Positions 18,340-27,305 of a stretch of 64,000 nt of DNA are shown here, piece after piece (within the stretch, counting starts at the first letter, position 1; every line of letters starts with the position of its first letter). The notes under the pieces are model-generated. The model was given only the letters and a program-made list of their open reading frames with translations, did no database searches and had not been told where the DNA came from. The position numbers and the translations under genes are program-made. This stretch comes from Sphingomonas sp. RIT328 (GTDB lineage: Bacteria > Pseudomonadota > Alphaproteobacteria > Sphingomonadales > Sphingomonadaceae): assembly GCF_000632225.1 (NCBI RefSeq), contig NZ_JFYV01000009.1, positions 34,257-98,256 of the forward strand. The letters run 5' to 3'.

Positions 18340-21315
18340 ATGTCCGCTGCTTCCGCCTCCGCTGCCCGCAAATCGATGGCCCAACTCTATCGGGCCAGCG
18401 AACCCGATGTTCTAAAGCCGCTCATCGACCGCGCCTCCGCGTCGCCCGATTCGCGCGAGCGGATCATCGGCCACGCCTCCGGCCTGCTCGCCGATCTGCG
18501 CGCGGCGCAGAACCGCGGCTGGGTCAACCAGTTCCTCCAGGAATATCGGCTCAATTCGTCGGAGGGCGTGGCGCTGCTCAGCCTTGCCGAAGCGTTCCTG
18601 CGCGTTCCCGATCCGGAGACCGCCGACCTGCTGATCGCGGACAAACTGGGCGACGCCGACTGGCGCGCGCATGCCGGCCAGTCGAACAGCAAATTGGTCA
18701 ATGGCGCCACCTGGGGGCTGGTGGTCGGCCGCGTGCTCGTCGGCGAAGGGCCGTCGGGACCGCTGCGCCGGCTGATCGGCCGCGCCGGCGAGCCGTTCGT
18801 CCGCATGGCGGTCGGCGAGGCGATGAAGCGGATGGGCGAGATCTTCGTCATGGGCCGCACCATCGACGAGGCGATGCGGCGGATGAAGAAGCCCGACAAC
18901 AAGGGCTTCACCGCCAGCTTCGACATGCTGGGCGAGGCGGCGCGGACGTTTGCCGACGGGCGCCGCTATTACGAGGCCTATGTCGGCGCGATCGACGCGG
19001 TCGGGCGCGATCCCGCCGCGGGCCATTCGATCTCGGTCAAGCTGTCGGCGTTGCACCCACGCTACGAAGTCGCGCGGTGGAGCGAATGCGTCCCCGCGCT
19101 GACCGAGATGCTCGAGGCGCTGGCGGTGCAGGCGGCGGGCAAGGGCATCGCGCTCACCGTCGACGCCGAGGAATCCGAGCGGCTCGAGATGAGCCTCGAC
19201 ATCATCGGCGCGGTCGCGGCGCTGCCCAGCCTCAAGGGCTGGGACGGCTTCGGCATGGCGGTGCAGGCCTATGGCAAGCGCGCGCGACCGGTGGTCGCCT
19301 GGGCGAACGAACTCGGCCGGGTGATGAACGTGCGGCTGGTCAAGGGCGCCTATTGGGACAGCGAGATCAAGCGCACGCAGGTCGAGGGGCTGAGCGACTA
19401 TCCGCTGTTCACCCGCAAGGCGGCGACCGACGTCTCCTATCTGGCGGTGGCCAAGGACATGCTGGCTGCCGAGAACATCCGCCCCGCCTTCGCCAGCCAC
19501 AATGCGCTGACCGTCGCGACGATCCTCGAATGGGCGGGCAATGCGCGCGACTTCGAATTCCAGCGGCTGCACGGCATGGGCGACGGGTTGTACGAGCGGC
19601 TGGTGCGCGAGAACGGCTATCACTGCCGCATCTACGCGCCGGTCGGCGGGCACCGCGACCTGCTCGCCTATCTGGTGCGGCGCCTGCTGGAAAATGGCGC
19701 CAATTCGAGCTTCGTCCACCAGCTCGCGGACGCGCGGCTGAGCGAGGACGAGATCCTCGCCGATCCGGTCGCGAAGATCGCCGCGGTCGGCGGCGCGCGC
19801 CATCCCAGCATCCCGCTGCCCAAGGATCTGTTCGCGCCGGGCCACCGCAATTCGAGCGGGCTCGACCTCAGCGATGTCGCGACGCTGGAGGCGACGGTCG
19901 CCGCGGTCAGACAGCCGCTGGCCCGTGCTGCCGGCGGCGAGGATGATGCGGCGATCGTCACGACGGCCGTCTCCCGCGCCCACGCCGCCTTCCCCGCCTG
20001 GTCGCGCACGCCGGTGGACGAGCGCGCCGCGTGCCTCGAACGGCTCGCCGACCTGCTCGAAGCGCATCGCGACCGGCTGATGGCGATCTGCGTGCAGGAG
20101 GCGTTCAAGACCATCCCCGACGCGATCGGCGAGGTGCGCGAGGCCGCCGATTTCTGCCGCTATTACGCCGGCGAGGCGCGCAGCCGGTTGCGCGCGGTCG
20201 AACTGCCCGGACCGACCGGCGAGCGCAACATGCTGCATATCGAGGGGCGCGGCGTCTGGGCGACGATCGCGCCGTGGAACTTCCCGCTCGCCATCTTCCT
20301 CGGCCAGACGGTCGCGGCGCTGGTCGCCGGCAATACCGTCGTCGCCAAGCCGGCGCCGCAGACGCCCGAGATCGCCCGCGTCGCGGTCGAGCTCGCGCAT
20401 CAGGCCGGCGTGCCTCGCGACGCGCTGATCCTCGTCCCCGGCGGGCCGCAGGTCGGCGCGGCGCTGACCGCGGACGTGCGCATCGCCGGCGTCGCCTTCA
20501 CCGGATCGACCGCCACCGCCAAGCGGATCGCGCGCACGCTGGTGGCGGACGACGATCGCCCGATCGTGCCGCTGATCGCCGAGACCGGCGGGATCAACGC
20601 GATGATCGTCGACAGCACCGCTCTGCCCGAACAGGTGGTGGCGGACGTCGTCACCTCGTCCTTCCGGTCGGCGGGGCAGCGCTGTTCGGCGTTGCGGCTG
20701 CTGCTGGTGCAGGCGGATGTCGCGGAGACGGTGATCGAGATGCTCACCGGCGCGATGGACACGCTGCGGCTCGGCGATCCGGCCGATCCGGCGACCGACG
20801 TCGGGCCGGTGATCGATCGCGCCTCTTACGACAAATTGATGGCCTATCGCGCCAGCGTCGCCGACCGCACGGTGAAGACGCTGCCCGCGCCGGCCGAGGG
20901 TCTGTTCGTGCCGCCCACACTGGTGCGGATCGACCGGATCGAGGACCTCGACCGCGAATGGTTCGGCCCGATCCTGCACGTCGCGACCTGGGAGGCGGGC
21001 AAGCTCGAGGAGACGATCGCGCGGGTCAATGCCAAGGGCTATGGCCTGACGATGGGCCTGCACAGCCGTATCGCGCGCGCCGCCGAGGTGACCGAGGCAG
21101 CGGCGGCGGTCGGCAACCTCTACATCAACCGGTCGATGATCGGCGCGGTGGTCGGCTCGCAGCCGTTCGGCGGCGAGGGCCTGTCCGGCACCGGCCCCAA
21201 GGCGGGCGGTCCGCATTATCTCTACCGCTTCTGCGCCGAGCGCGCGGTATCGGTCGACACCACCTCGGCCGGCGGCAATGCGACGCTGCTCTCGCTCGAC
21301 GAAGGGGGGATCTGA
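18340..21315 (+). CDS. putA: Bifunctional proline dehydrogenase / L-glutamate gamma-semialdehyde dehydrogenase
   Basis: 991 residues from ATG 18340; a TTG six bases earlier is less likely. The N-terminal half is the FAD-binding proline dehydrogenase barrel (SVKLSALHPRYE, VKGAYWDSEIK, FASHNALT). The C-terminal half is an aldehyde dehydrogenase with PWNFPLAIFLGQ, ETGGINAMIVD and the catalytic Cys782 in SAGQRCSALR. It oxidizes proline to glutamate, channelling the intermediate between sites. There is no N-terminal ribbon-helix-helix domain, so this is the short PutA type that does not repress its own gene. A 1054-residue open frame on the opposite strand is a shadow. Confidence 0.96.
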   Translation: MSAASASAARKSMAQLYRASEPDVLKPLIDRASASPDSRERIIGHASGLLADLRAAQNRGWVNQFLQEYRLNSSEGVALLSLAEAFLRVPDPETADLLIADKLGDADWRAHAGQSNSKLVNGATWGLVVGRVLVGEGPSGPLRRLIGRAGEPFVRMAVGEAMKRMGEIFVMGRTIDEAMRRMKKPDNKGFTASFDMLGEAARTFADGRRYYEAYVGAIDAVGRDPAAGHSISVKLSALHPRYEVARWSECVPALTEMLEALAVQAAGKGIALTVDAEESERLEMSLDIIGAVAALPSLKGWDGFGMAVQAYGKRARPVVAWANELGRVMNVRLVKGAYWDSEIKRTQVEGLSDYPLFTRKAATDVSYLAVAKDMLAAENIRPAFASHNALTVATILEWAGNARDFEFQRLHGMGDGLYERLVRENGYHCRIYAPVGGHRDLLAYLVRRLLENGANSSFVHQLADARLSEDEILADPVAKIAAVGGARHPSIPLPKDLFAPGHRNSSGLDLSDVATLEATVAAVRQPLARAAGGEDDAAIVTTAVSRAHAAFPAWSRTPVDERAACLERLADLLEAHRDRLMAICVQEAFKTIPDAIGEVREAADFCRYYAGEARSRLRAVELPGPTGERNMLHIEGRGVWATIAPWNFPLAIFLGQTVAALVAGNTVVAKPAPQTPEIARVAVELAHQAGVPRDALILVPGGPQVGAALTADVRIAGVAFTGSTATAKRIARTLVADDDRPIVPLIAETGGINAMIVDSTALPEQVVADVVTSSFRSAGQRCSALRLLLVQADVAETVIEMLTGAMDTLRLGDPADPATDVGPVIDRASYDKLMAYRASVADRTVKTLPAPAEGLFVPPTLVRIDRIEDLDREWFGPILHVATWEAGKLEETIARVNAKGYGLTMGLHSRIARAAEVTEAAAAVGNLYINRSMIGAVVGSQPFGGEGLSGTGPKAGGPHYLYRFCAERAVSVDTTSAGGNATLLSLDEGGI

Positions 21316-21485
21316 GCGGCGGCCCGCGTGTGGGAGGCGCGGGCGGATCGTGCGGAAGAGTGGCCGCGATTGCCGCGCCGGATAGCCCGGCCGTGGCGGC
21401 TCTAGAAAGTCCTGAGACGCATCGCTTCGCATGCTCAGGGCCCGTGAAAACCCGCCTCCCGCCAGAAGACCAGTGTTCCCGCCTG

Positions 21486-21722
21486 CGCGAGACCTCTGCG
21501 AAAGATTCGAAACCGCCCCGGCGAAGGCCGGGGCCCAGTCGGGAGGCCGTTGTAACTGATTGCAAAGCTTCACCAAACTGGACCCCGCCCTGCGCCGGGG
21601 TGGTGCGTGAGCAGGTCAGGTTGCTACTTTCGCAGAGGTCTCGCGAAGGAGGGAGCCCAGTATCCAAGCAGAACAACGGCTTGCGGCAAGAAGAACCTGG
21701 GCTCCCCGCCTTCGCGGGAGCA
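21486..21722. repeat. Nested REP-like inverted repeats downstream of putA
   Basis: This 634-base gap (21316-21949) holds no gene. A perfect 19-bp inverted repeat, CGCGAGACCTCTGCGAAAG at 21486-21504 and its complement at 21627-21645, encloses a smaller pair (CCCCGGCGAAGGCCGGGG near 21517; CCCCGCCCTGCGCCGGGG near 21583). A second pair follows, with AGGGAGCCCAGT near 21650 and CTGGGCTCCCCGCC...GCGGGAG near 21700. The last unit nearly matches the palindrome between atpA and atpG. A stretch of the GCGGAGGCGCGGAG type lies at 21788-21804. Confidence 0.75.
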
Positions 21723-21949
21723 TTGCGAGCAAGTGTCCCGCAAAGACGGGCGGACGCAAAAATCTGAAAGACGGCCGCAATATAGTTCGCGCGGAGGCGC
21801 GGAGATGCGCGTCCGGGCCACATGAACCCACAAGCGGCAGGATGAAATCAGCCGCGCCGGGTCACCCAGCTGCCCTCCCGCACACCTGCGCCCCGGCGTG
21901 AACGGCCCACCGGAATGATCCTCTATAACGGATCAGACGGGGGGGCATC

Positions 21950-22903
21950 ATGAAGACGTGGGTGGCAGCGCTGGCGGTGTGTCTCGGCTTGCAGGGCGCC
22001 GCCGTGCCGGCGGCGGCGCAACCGGGGGTGCTGCACGACAAGGCGGCGATCGTCGCCTTCGACAAGGCGCTCACCCGGCAATATGGCGATGTCGTCGTCG
22101 GCCCCGCCAAGGCGACGCTGCATCTCGGGACCCGCTATTATTTCGTCCCGGCCGACGATGCGAAGGCGGTCATCGTCAAATTATGGGGCAACCCGCCCGA
22201 CGCGGGGGAGGGCGTGCTCGGCATCGTCTTCGAAAAGGACCGCACCAGCTATGACAACGATTGGGGCGCGGTCGTCACCTACGATCGGACCGGCCACGTC
22301 AGCGACGAGGACGCGGCGTCCGAGGATTATGACGCGCTGGTCGCCGAGATCCGGGCGAACGAACAGGCGGAGAATCCGAAGCGGCAGAAGGCCGGCTATC
22401 CGACCGAATATTTCGTCGGCTGGGCGCAGGCGCCGACCTACGATTCGGCGCGCCACGCACTGATCTGGGCGCGCAATATCCGCTTCTCCGACAGCAAGAC
22501 CAACGTCCTCAATTACGACGTGCGGCTGCTCGGCCGCGACGGCGTGCTGAGCCTCAACATGATCTCGGGCATGCCGCAGCTCGTCGAGGTGCGCGGCGCG
22601 GCGCAGGCGCTCGCCGGCGCGGCGCAGTTCGCCAGGGGCGCCGCCTATGCCGATTACGACCCCTCGGTCGACAAGACGGCGGCCTATGGCCTTGCCGGAC
22701 TGGTCGCGGCGGGCGCCGGCGTCGCCGTGGCGAAGAAGCTGGGCCTGCTCGCGATCCTGCTCGCCTTCGGCAAGAAGTTCCTGATCCTCTTCCTCGCCGC
22801 CGGCGCCGCCATCACCCGCTACGCCAAGGGGTTTGCCGGCCGTCTGCGCGGACGCGCACAGGGTGGGAGCGATGCAGAGGACGAGCCCGACACGAAGGAA
22901 TGA
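21950..22903 (+). CDS. DUF2167 family membrane protein
   Basis: 317 residues. A Sec signal peptide (cut near PAAAQP) is followed by a ~220-residue extracytoplasmic domain of the DUF2167 type, with blocks such as GDVVVGPAKATLHLGTRYYF, TSYDNDWGAVVTYD and VGWAQAPTYD. Two closely spaced hydrophobic segments near 228-265 anchor the C-terminus, and the tail is charged. The family is widespread in Gram-negative bacteria and has no established function. The gene stands alone after the repeat-rich gap, and TATAAC at 21924 may be its -10 element. Confidence 0.85.
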   Translation: MKTWVAALAVCLGLQGAAVPAAAQPGVLHDKAAIVAFDKALTRQYGDVVVGPAKATLHLGTRYYFVPADDAKAVIVKLWGNPPDAGEGVLGIVFEKDRTSYDNDWGAVVTYDRTGHVSDEDAASEDYDALVAEIRANEQAENPKRQKAGYPTEYFVGWAQAPTYDSARHALIWARNIRFSDSKTNVLNYDVRLLGRDGVLSLNMISGMPQLVEVRGAAQALAGAAQFARGAAYADYDPSVDKTAAYGLAGLVAAGAGVAVAKKLGLLAILLAFGKKFLILFLAAGAAITRYAKGFAGRLRGRAQGGSDAEDEPDTKE

Positions 22904-22912
22904 CGAGCGCGA

Positions 22913-24079
22913 CTATTTGGCGCCCGGCTCACCCCCCGCGGCATAGGGCATCACCAGCGTGCCGTCGGGTGCGGCGGTGTAGTTGGTCTGCGTTGGATAG
23001 GGAATGGTGATGCCTTCCTCGGCGAAGCGGGTCATGATCGCCACCATGATCCGGTCGCGCATCGGATGCGCGGTCGCCCAGTCGTCGCCCGGAATGTCGA
23101 ATTGCAGCGCGAAGTCGAGGCTCGACGCGCCGAACGTCTCGAAGCCCGACCGGGCGACCTTGCCGCCCTCCGCGACGACGATCTCGCTCAGCATCGCCGG
23201 GATGCGTGCCAGCGTCTCGGGCGGCGTCTCGTAGGCGGCGCCGATGGTGAAGGCGATGCGGATATGGTCGCGTACGCTGGTGTTCTGGATTTCCTTGTCG
23301 AGCAGCTGCTTGTTGCTGATCACCCGCAGCTCGCCGGTAAAGGCGCGGATGCGCGTGCTCTTGAGGCCGATCGATTCGATCACACCGTTGGTGGTCCCGT
23401 AGCTGATCTTGTCGCCGCGGCGGAACGGCCGGTCGAAGATGATCGCCAGCGCCGCGAACAGGTCGCCGAAGATGCCCTGCGCGGCGAGACCGATGGCGAT
23501 GCCGCCGACGCCGAGCCCGGCGACGAGGCCGGTGACGTTGACGCCCAAATTATCAAGTACGACGACCAGCGCGATGGCGAACAGCGCGACGGTGACGAGC
23601 AGCCGGATCAGCCCCATCGCCGACAGCAACGCCTCGCCGCTGTAATGTTCGCCGCTGGTGCGATGCTCGATCGCGCCGAGGATCAGCTCACGCGCCCAGA
23701 TCGCCGCCTGGAAGACCGAGGCGACCGTCCACAGGAAATTGACCGTCGTCGCCACCTGGCTCGGCGCGCCGGCATAGCCGACGACCAGTTTGGCGGCGAG
23801 CATGATGATGAAGAAGTTGCTGGTCCGCGTCACCGCCCGGCCGAGGATCGTCCCCCAGCCGCGCCGGCCGACCTCCGCGCCGCACAATTTCTGGCCGAGC
23901 CGGCGCAGCCCGTGCAACGCGACCACGATCACCGTGCCGATCGCGAAGGCAATCAGGATCTGCAGCCAGTGGGTGTGCAGCCAGATCTCGCTGGCGGTGT
24001 AGAAGTCGCCGATCTGGTTCTGGACCGAACCGGCGTCGAAGATCGGCGCCTTGGCGGCGGCGGAGGTGGTATTGGACAT
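22913..24079 (-). CDS. Mechanosensitive ion channel (MscS family)
   Basis: 388 residues from ATG 24079; the larger open frame runs back into the topoisomerase gene out of phase. Several N-terminal membrane helices precede the pore helix and the beta domain, where GLGVGGIAIGLAAQGIFGDL is the MscS pore-lining signature, followed by DRPFRRGDKI. The cytoplasmic C-terminal region ends near VMPYAAGG. It releases solutes under hypo-osmotic stress. It follows topoisomerase IB by 11 bases on the same strand, so both probably share the stress promoter near 25.16 kb. Confidence 0.92.
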   Translation of the reverse strand: MSNTTSAAAKAPIFDAGSVQNQIGDFYTASEIWLHTHWLQILIAFAIGTVIVVALHGLRRLGQKLCGAEVGRRGWGTILGRAVTRTSNFFIIMLAAKLVVGYAGAPSQVATTVNFLWTVASVFQAAIWARELILGAIEHRTSGEHYSGEALLSAMGLIRLLVTVALFAIALVVVLDNLGVNVTGLVAGLGVGGIAIGLAAQGIFGDLFAALAIIFDRPFRRGDKISYGTTNGVIESIGLKSTRIRAFTGELRVISNKQLLDKEIQNTSVRDHIRIAFTIGAAYETPPETLARIPAMLSEIVVAEGGKVARSGFETFGASSLDFALQFDIPGDDWATAHPMRDRIMVAIMTRFAEEGITIPYPTQTNYTAAPDGTLVMPYAAGGEPGAK

Positions 24080-24090
24080 GATCGACCTTG

Positions 24091-25107
24091 TCAGGCGGCT
24101 GCCTTGAGCATCGGCAGCGCCGCGGGGGTGCCCGCCTCCAGGAAGGCGATCAGACCGCGTTCGCAGCGGCTGAGGTAGCGGGCGGAACGCGGCAGACGCA
24201 GCGCCTTGCGGAATGCGCTCTGGCCCTGTTTGACGAGGCCGATGAGCGAGGGGTGGACATAGCTCTTGCGCGCGATCGCCGGCGTATTGCCGAGCCGCGC
24301 GACGACCGGCTCGAGCAACGCCTTGAGGCTGAGGTCGGCTTGCGCATGGGCGAGCGCCTCGAACGCGGTGACGCTCGCGCCCCAGGTGCGGAAATGCTTG
24401 GCGGTGAAGTCGCCGCCGCCGACGCGCCGGATATAGTCGTTGACGTCGGACGAGGTGACGGGATGCGCCATGCCATCGTCGTCGACCCAGGCGAACAGAT
24501 GCTGTTCGTCGAGGTCCTGCATCTTGCGCACCGCCGCGGCGAGGCGCTTGTCGGTGACGCGCATGTCGCGTTCCTTGCCCGACTTGCCCTTGTAGCGCAG
24601 CTTGAGCGTCGCGCCGCGCACCTCGCCATGGCGCTTGCGCAGCGTCGTCGCGCCATAACTGGCATTCGCCTGCGTATAGGCTTCGTTGCCGACGCGGATA
24701 TGGCCGATGTCGAGCAGGCGGACGACCGCGGCGACGGCGCGGTCCTTGGTCAGGCCGCGGCTGGCGAGATCGGCCTCCACCTGCTTGCGAATGCGCGGCA
24801 GGCAATGGCCGAAATCGGCGCATTTCTCGTATTTCGCCGCCTCCTGCGCCTCACGGAAGCCGGTGTGGTAGCGATATTGCTTGCGGCCCTTCTCGTCCCA
24901 GCCGACCGCTTGGATATGGCCGTTGGCTTTGGGGCAGAACCAGGCGTCGCGATAGGCAGGGGGCAGACCGATCGCATTGAGCCGGTCGATCTCGTCGCGG
25001 TCGGTGATGCGCGCGCCCGACGCATCGAAATAGCCCCAGCCGTGGCGCATCTTGCGCCGGGTGATGCCGGGTTTCGAATCGTCGCAATAGACCAGACGCG
25101 CTGCCAC
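24091..25107 (-). CDS. DNA topoisomerase IB
   Basis: 338 residues from GTG 25107, picked because GAGGAG sits 6 bases upstream; the frame extends further but the head is not conserved. It belongs to the poxvirus-like bacterial topoisomerase IB family, which relaxes supercoils by nicking one strand. Visible family features include KMRHGWGYFDA, GRKQYRYHTGFREAQE, HIRVGNEAYTQANASYGATT and the catalytic Tyr in ARKSYVHPSL. In alphaproteobacteria such enzymes are often in the general stress regulon, and a fair EcfG-like site lies upstream. Confidence 0.92.
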   Translation of the reverse strand: MAARLVYCDDSKPGITRRKMRHGWGYFDASGARITDRDEIDRLNAIGLPPAYRDAWFCPKANGHIQAVGWDEKGRKQYRYHTGFREAQEAAKYEKCADFGHCLPRIRKQVEADLASRGLTKDRAVAAVVRLLDIGHIRVGNEAYTQANASYGATTLRKRHGEVRGATLKLRYKGKSGKERDMRVTDKRLAAAVRKMQDLDEQHLFAWVDDDGMAHPVTSSDVNDYIRRVGGGDFTAKHFRTWGASVTAFEALAHAQADLSLKALLEPVVARLGNTPAIARKSYVHPSLIGLVKQGQSAFRKALRLPRSARYLSRCERGLIAFLEAGTPAALPMLKAAA

Positions 25108-25158
25108 CCTTTGCTCCTCGTCGACGGGGAAAGAGGAAATGCGTGGACCATGCGGAGT

Positions 25159-25189
25159 GTTCCGGGAACGTCGGGCCGGGGTGGCGGTT
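25159..25189. promoter_or_regulatory. Probable two-way EcfG-type stress promoter
   Basis: The palindrome GTTCCGGGAAC (25159-25169) supplies a GGAAC -35 element in each direction. Rightward, GGAAC (25165) is followed after 16 bases by GGTT (25186), a close match to the alphaproteobacterial EcfG consensus GGAAC-N16/17-cGTT, and it leads to the DJ-1 gene. Leftward, GGAAC is followed after 17 bases by CATT (25138-25141), with one mismatch, and leads to topoisomerase IB-MscS. The general consensus is established; its use here is inferred. Confidence 0.6.
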
Positions 25190-25216
25190 GGTGCCGCGCA
25201 TCCCAGGAGACATGAC

Positions 25217-25783
25217 ATGGCCGACCTTGCCCAAGCGCGCGTGCTGATCCTCGCCACCGACGGGTTCGAACAGGACGAATTGTTCAAGCCGCGTCAGGCG
25301 CTGCTCGACGCCGGCGTGCAGATCACGCTGGCCTCGATCAAGACCGATCCGATCACCGGCGTCATCAACGACAGCGAAAAGGGGCAGAGCATCACCCCCG
25401 AGCTAACGCTCGATGCCGTCGATACCGACGATTACGACGCGCTGCTGCTGCCGGGCGGCGTCGGCAATCCCGACAAGATGCGCCTGCAGGAGCGTGCGAT
25501 CGAGATCGTCACCGAATTCATGGAAGACGACAAGATCGTCGCGGCGATCTGCCACGCGCCGTGGCTGCTGGTCGAGGCGGACGTGGTCGACGGCCGTCGC
25601 GTGACGAGCTGGCCGTCGGTACGCACCGATCTGGAGAACGCCGGCGCCGATGTGGTCGACGAGGCTGTGGTGGTCGACGGCAACCTCATCACCAGCCGCA
25701 AGCCGGACGATATCCCGGCGTTCAACCAGGCGATCCTCGACGCGCTGGCGGACGAGTTGGAAGAGGAAAGCGAGGACGCCTGA
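25217..25783 (+). CDS. DJ-1/PfpI family protein (class I glutamine amidotransferase-like)
   Basis: 188 residues from ATG 25217, with AGGAG eight bases upstream; a nearby ATG at 25212 is out of frame. The flavodoxin-like fold carries the nucleophile Cys112 in AAICHAPWLL and the partner Glu in DGFEQDELF. Relatives (YhbO, PfpI, DJ-1) protect against oxidative or carbonyl stress as deglycases, chaperones or weak proteases. The acidic C-terminal tail is unremarkable. A good EcfG-type promoter upstream fits a stress role. Confidence 0.9.
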   Translation: MADLAQARVLILATDGFEQDELFKPRQALLDAGVQITLASIKTDPITGVINDSEKGQSITPELTLDAVDTDDYDALLLPGGVGNPDKMRLQERAIEIVTEFMEDDKIVAAICHAPWLLVEADVVDGRRVTSWPSVRTDLENAGADVVDEAVVVDGNLITSRKPDDIPAFNQAILDALADELEEESEDA

Positions 25784-25790
25784 AGTCCTG

Positions 25791-25811
25791 CGGGCGAGCC
25801 TTGCTCGCCCG
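25791..25811 (+). terminator. Terminator-like hairpin after the DJ-1 gene
   Basis: CGGGCGAGC and GCTCGCCCG form a 9-bp stem with a 3-base loop starting 8 bases past the stop codon. It lacks a strong T-run, so it is a likely but not certain terminator. Confidence 0.6.
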
Positions 25812-25923
25812 TATCGGTTCGCGCAGAGGACGCAGAGGTGCCGCGCAGCGGCTTTGACTCAGTTGAGGAGAGGCAAAGCGTCTCCGAAACCTGACCCTCC
25901 GCGCCTCCGCGCGAACCCGATAC
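25811..25923. repeat. Inverted repeat of the GCGCAGAGG family
   Basis: Arms at 25811-25838 and 25896-25923 are imperfect reverse complements, built from a motif like TTCGCGCAGAGGCGCAGAGG. Similar stretches occur at 6641, 21785 and 31041-31152. It lies between the DJ-1 gene and the convergent acyltransferase gene. Confidence 0.65.
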
Positions 25924-25924
25924 T

Positions 25925-26935
25925 CTAGAGCGACGCTCCGTTGATGAAGCGCTGCGCCGGACGCTCGACCCACCGGTAGAGCACGACCGAAGCGACCAGC
26001 AGCAGCAGCAGATAGACCGCGATCAGCCCCGGCCCGAGCACCGGTGCGGCGAGCGGGATGCGGAACGCCTTCCACAGCAGGAAATGCGCGAGATAGGTCG
26101 CATAGCTGATCTCGCCGAGACCGTGCAGCAGGCGCCCCTCCAACGGATGGCGCGGACGTCCGGCGGTAAGGGCGAGAGCCAGCAGCAACGCGGCGAAGGT
26201 CGCCGGCGCGACGAGCGTTTCGGGTGCGCCAAGCGCCCAGCCGATGGCGGCGATCACGCCGATCGCGACCGGCGCGACGAGTGGCGGCCGGCGCAGGAAG
26301 ATCGCCGCGAGGATCGTCCCGGCGCCGAATTCGGCGAGGCAGCGGACCAGCCCGAAGCGCGGAATATCGGTGCCGAGCGTCGGCGCCCCGCGCATAGCAC
26401 CATGCAGCGCGAGCAGCAGCGCCGCGGCGACCGCACAGAGCGCGGCCAGCGGCACCCGCCGCCAGTCGATCGCGCGCACCAGCAGCGGGAAGAGCAGATA
26501 GGCGGCAAGTTCGCAGCTGATCGACCATGCGGGATCATTCCAGTGCAGCCGGTCGGTCAGCCCCCAATTCTGGACGAGCAGCAGGTGCAGCGGCAGCTCG
26601 GCGAACGGAAAGGCAGGGTCGCTGCGCCCGGTCGCGCGCAACAAGAGCGCGAGCGCCACCGCCGCGGCGAGCATCACCGTGTGCAACGGCCAGATCCGCG
26701 CCACCCGCTTGCGCAGGAACCGCGCCACCGCGCCCGGCGCAGCGAGCCGCGCATGCCAGGTCAGCCAGATGACGAAGCCCGACAGCAGGAAGAACACGTC
26801 GACCGCCAAATAGCCTTTGGCGAGGAGGCGCTCGCCGGCAGCGGGCAGACCGGCGATCCCGCCGCGGATATGGTAGAGGACGACCAGCCACGCCGCGATC
26901 CCGCGCAGGCTGGTGAGCGCGCGCAGCTCGGTCAT
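25925..26935 (-). CDS. Acyltransferase 3 family membrane protein
   Basis: 336 residues with about ten membrane helices. The Acyl_transf_3 (OafA/NodX) pattern is present: the N-terminal LRALTSLRGIAAWLVVLYHI with the conserved His, the FFLLSGFVIW segment, FLRKRVARIWPLH and WSISCELAAYLLFP. These enzymes O-acylate surface polysaccharides or other sugars. It lies next to polysaccharide genes but is separated from them by a 370-base repeat-bearing gap, so a shared pathway is possible but not shown. Confidence 0.88.
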   Translation of the reverse strand: MTELRALTSLRGIAAWLVVLYHIRGGIAGLPAAGERLLAKGYLAVDVFFLLSGFVIWLTWHARLAAPGAVARFLRKRVARIWPLHTVMLAAAVALALLLRATGRSDPAFPFAELPLHLLLVQNWGLTDRLHWNDPAWSISCELAAYLLFPLLVRAIDWRRVPLAALCAVAAALLLALHGAMRGAPTLGTDIPRFGLVRCLAEFGAGTILAAIFLRRPPLVAPVAIGVIAAIGWALGAPETLVAPATFAALLLALALTAGRPRHPLEGRLLHGLGEISYATYLAHFLLWKAFRIPLAAPVLGPGLIAVYLLLLLVASVVLYRWVERPAQRFINGASL

Positions 26936-27069
26936 GGAAGGCGGCTGCTAGGCGCCGGGCCGGCATCACGGACAAGGCGGCGGCGCCGGGATAATCGCCG
27001 ACGATGCTTATCCCATATCGCCGTACATGCGCGAGCGCCGCGGCCGTCTCGACCGGGCCCGAACCACGC

Positions 27070-27165
27070 CGTCACCCCGGATTTGGTCCGGGGTCCACCG
27101 TGCCGCAAATCTGACGGCTCTGGCTCCTGCTGAACCGTGGATGCCGGACCACGTCCGGCATGACG
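27070..27165. repeat. REP-like inverted repeat pair
   Basis: Arms at 27070-27098 and 27137-27165 are near reverse complements, each with an internal palindrome (CCCCGG..CCGGGG; TGCCGGAC..GTCCGGCA). A smaller palindrome, CCTGCG-TT-CGCAGG, lies at about 27248-27261. Together they fill much of the 370-base gap between the acyltransferase start and the end of the O-ligase gene; no gene is seen there. Confidence 0.7.
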
Positions 27166-27305
27166 GCAGGGGTGTCGCCGTGGTCCCGCGCGAGCATCAA
27201 TCCGCAGCCACGCCGCGCAACGGCGCGTCACGCCCGCAACCCTGGGCGCCTGCGTTCGCAGGAGCACGGGTACCCCAAGCCGATCGCGGCCCGCCATCGC
27301 GTCGC

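Noticed and set aside
18412..21576. 1054-residue open frame on the minus strand, opposite putA
   Set aside because: Shadow of putA in GC-rich sequence. It has no recognizable domains and is dense in Arg, Ala and Gly.
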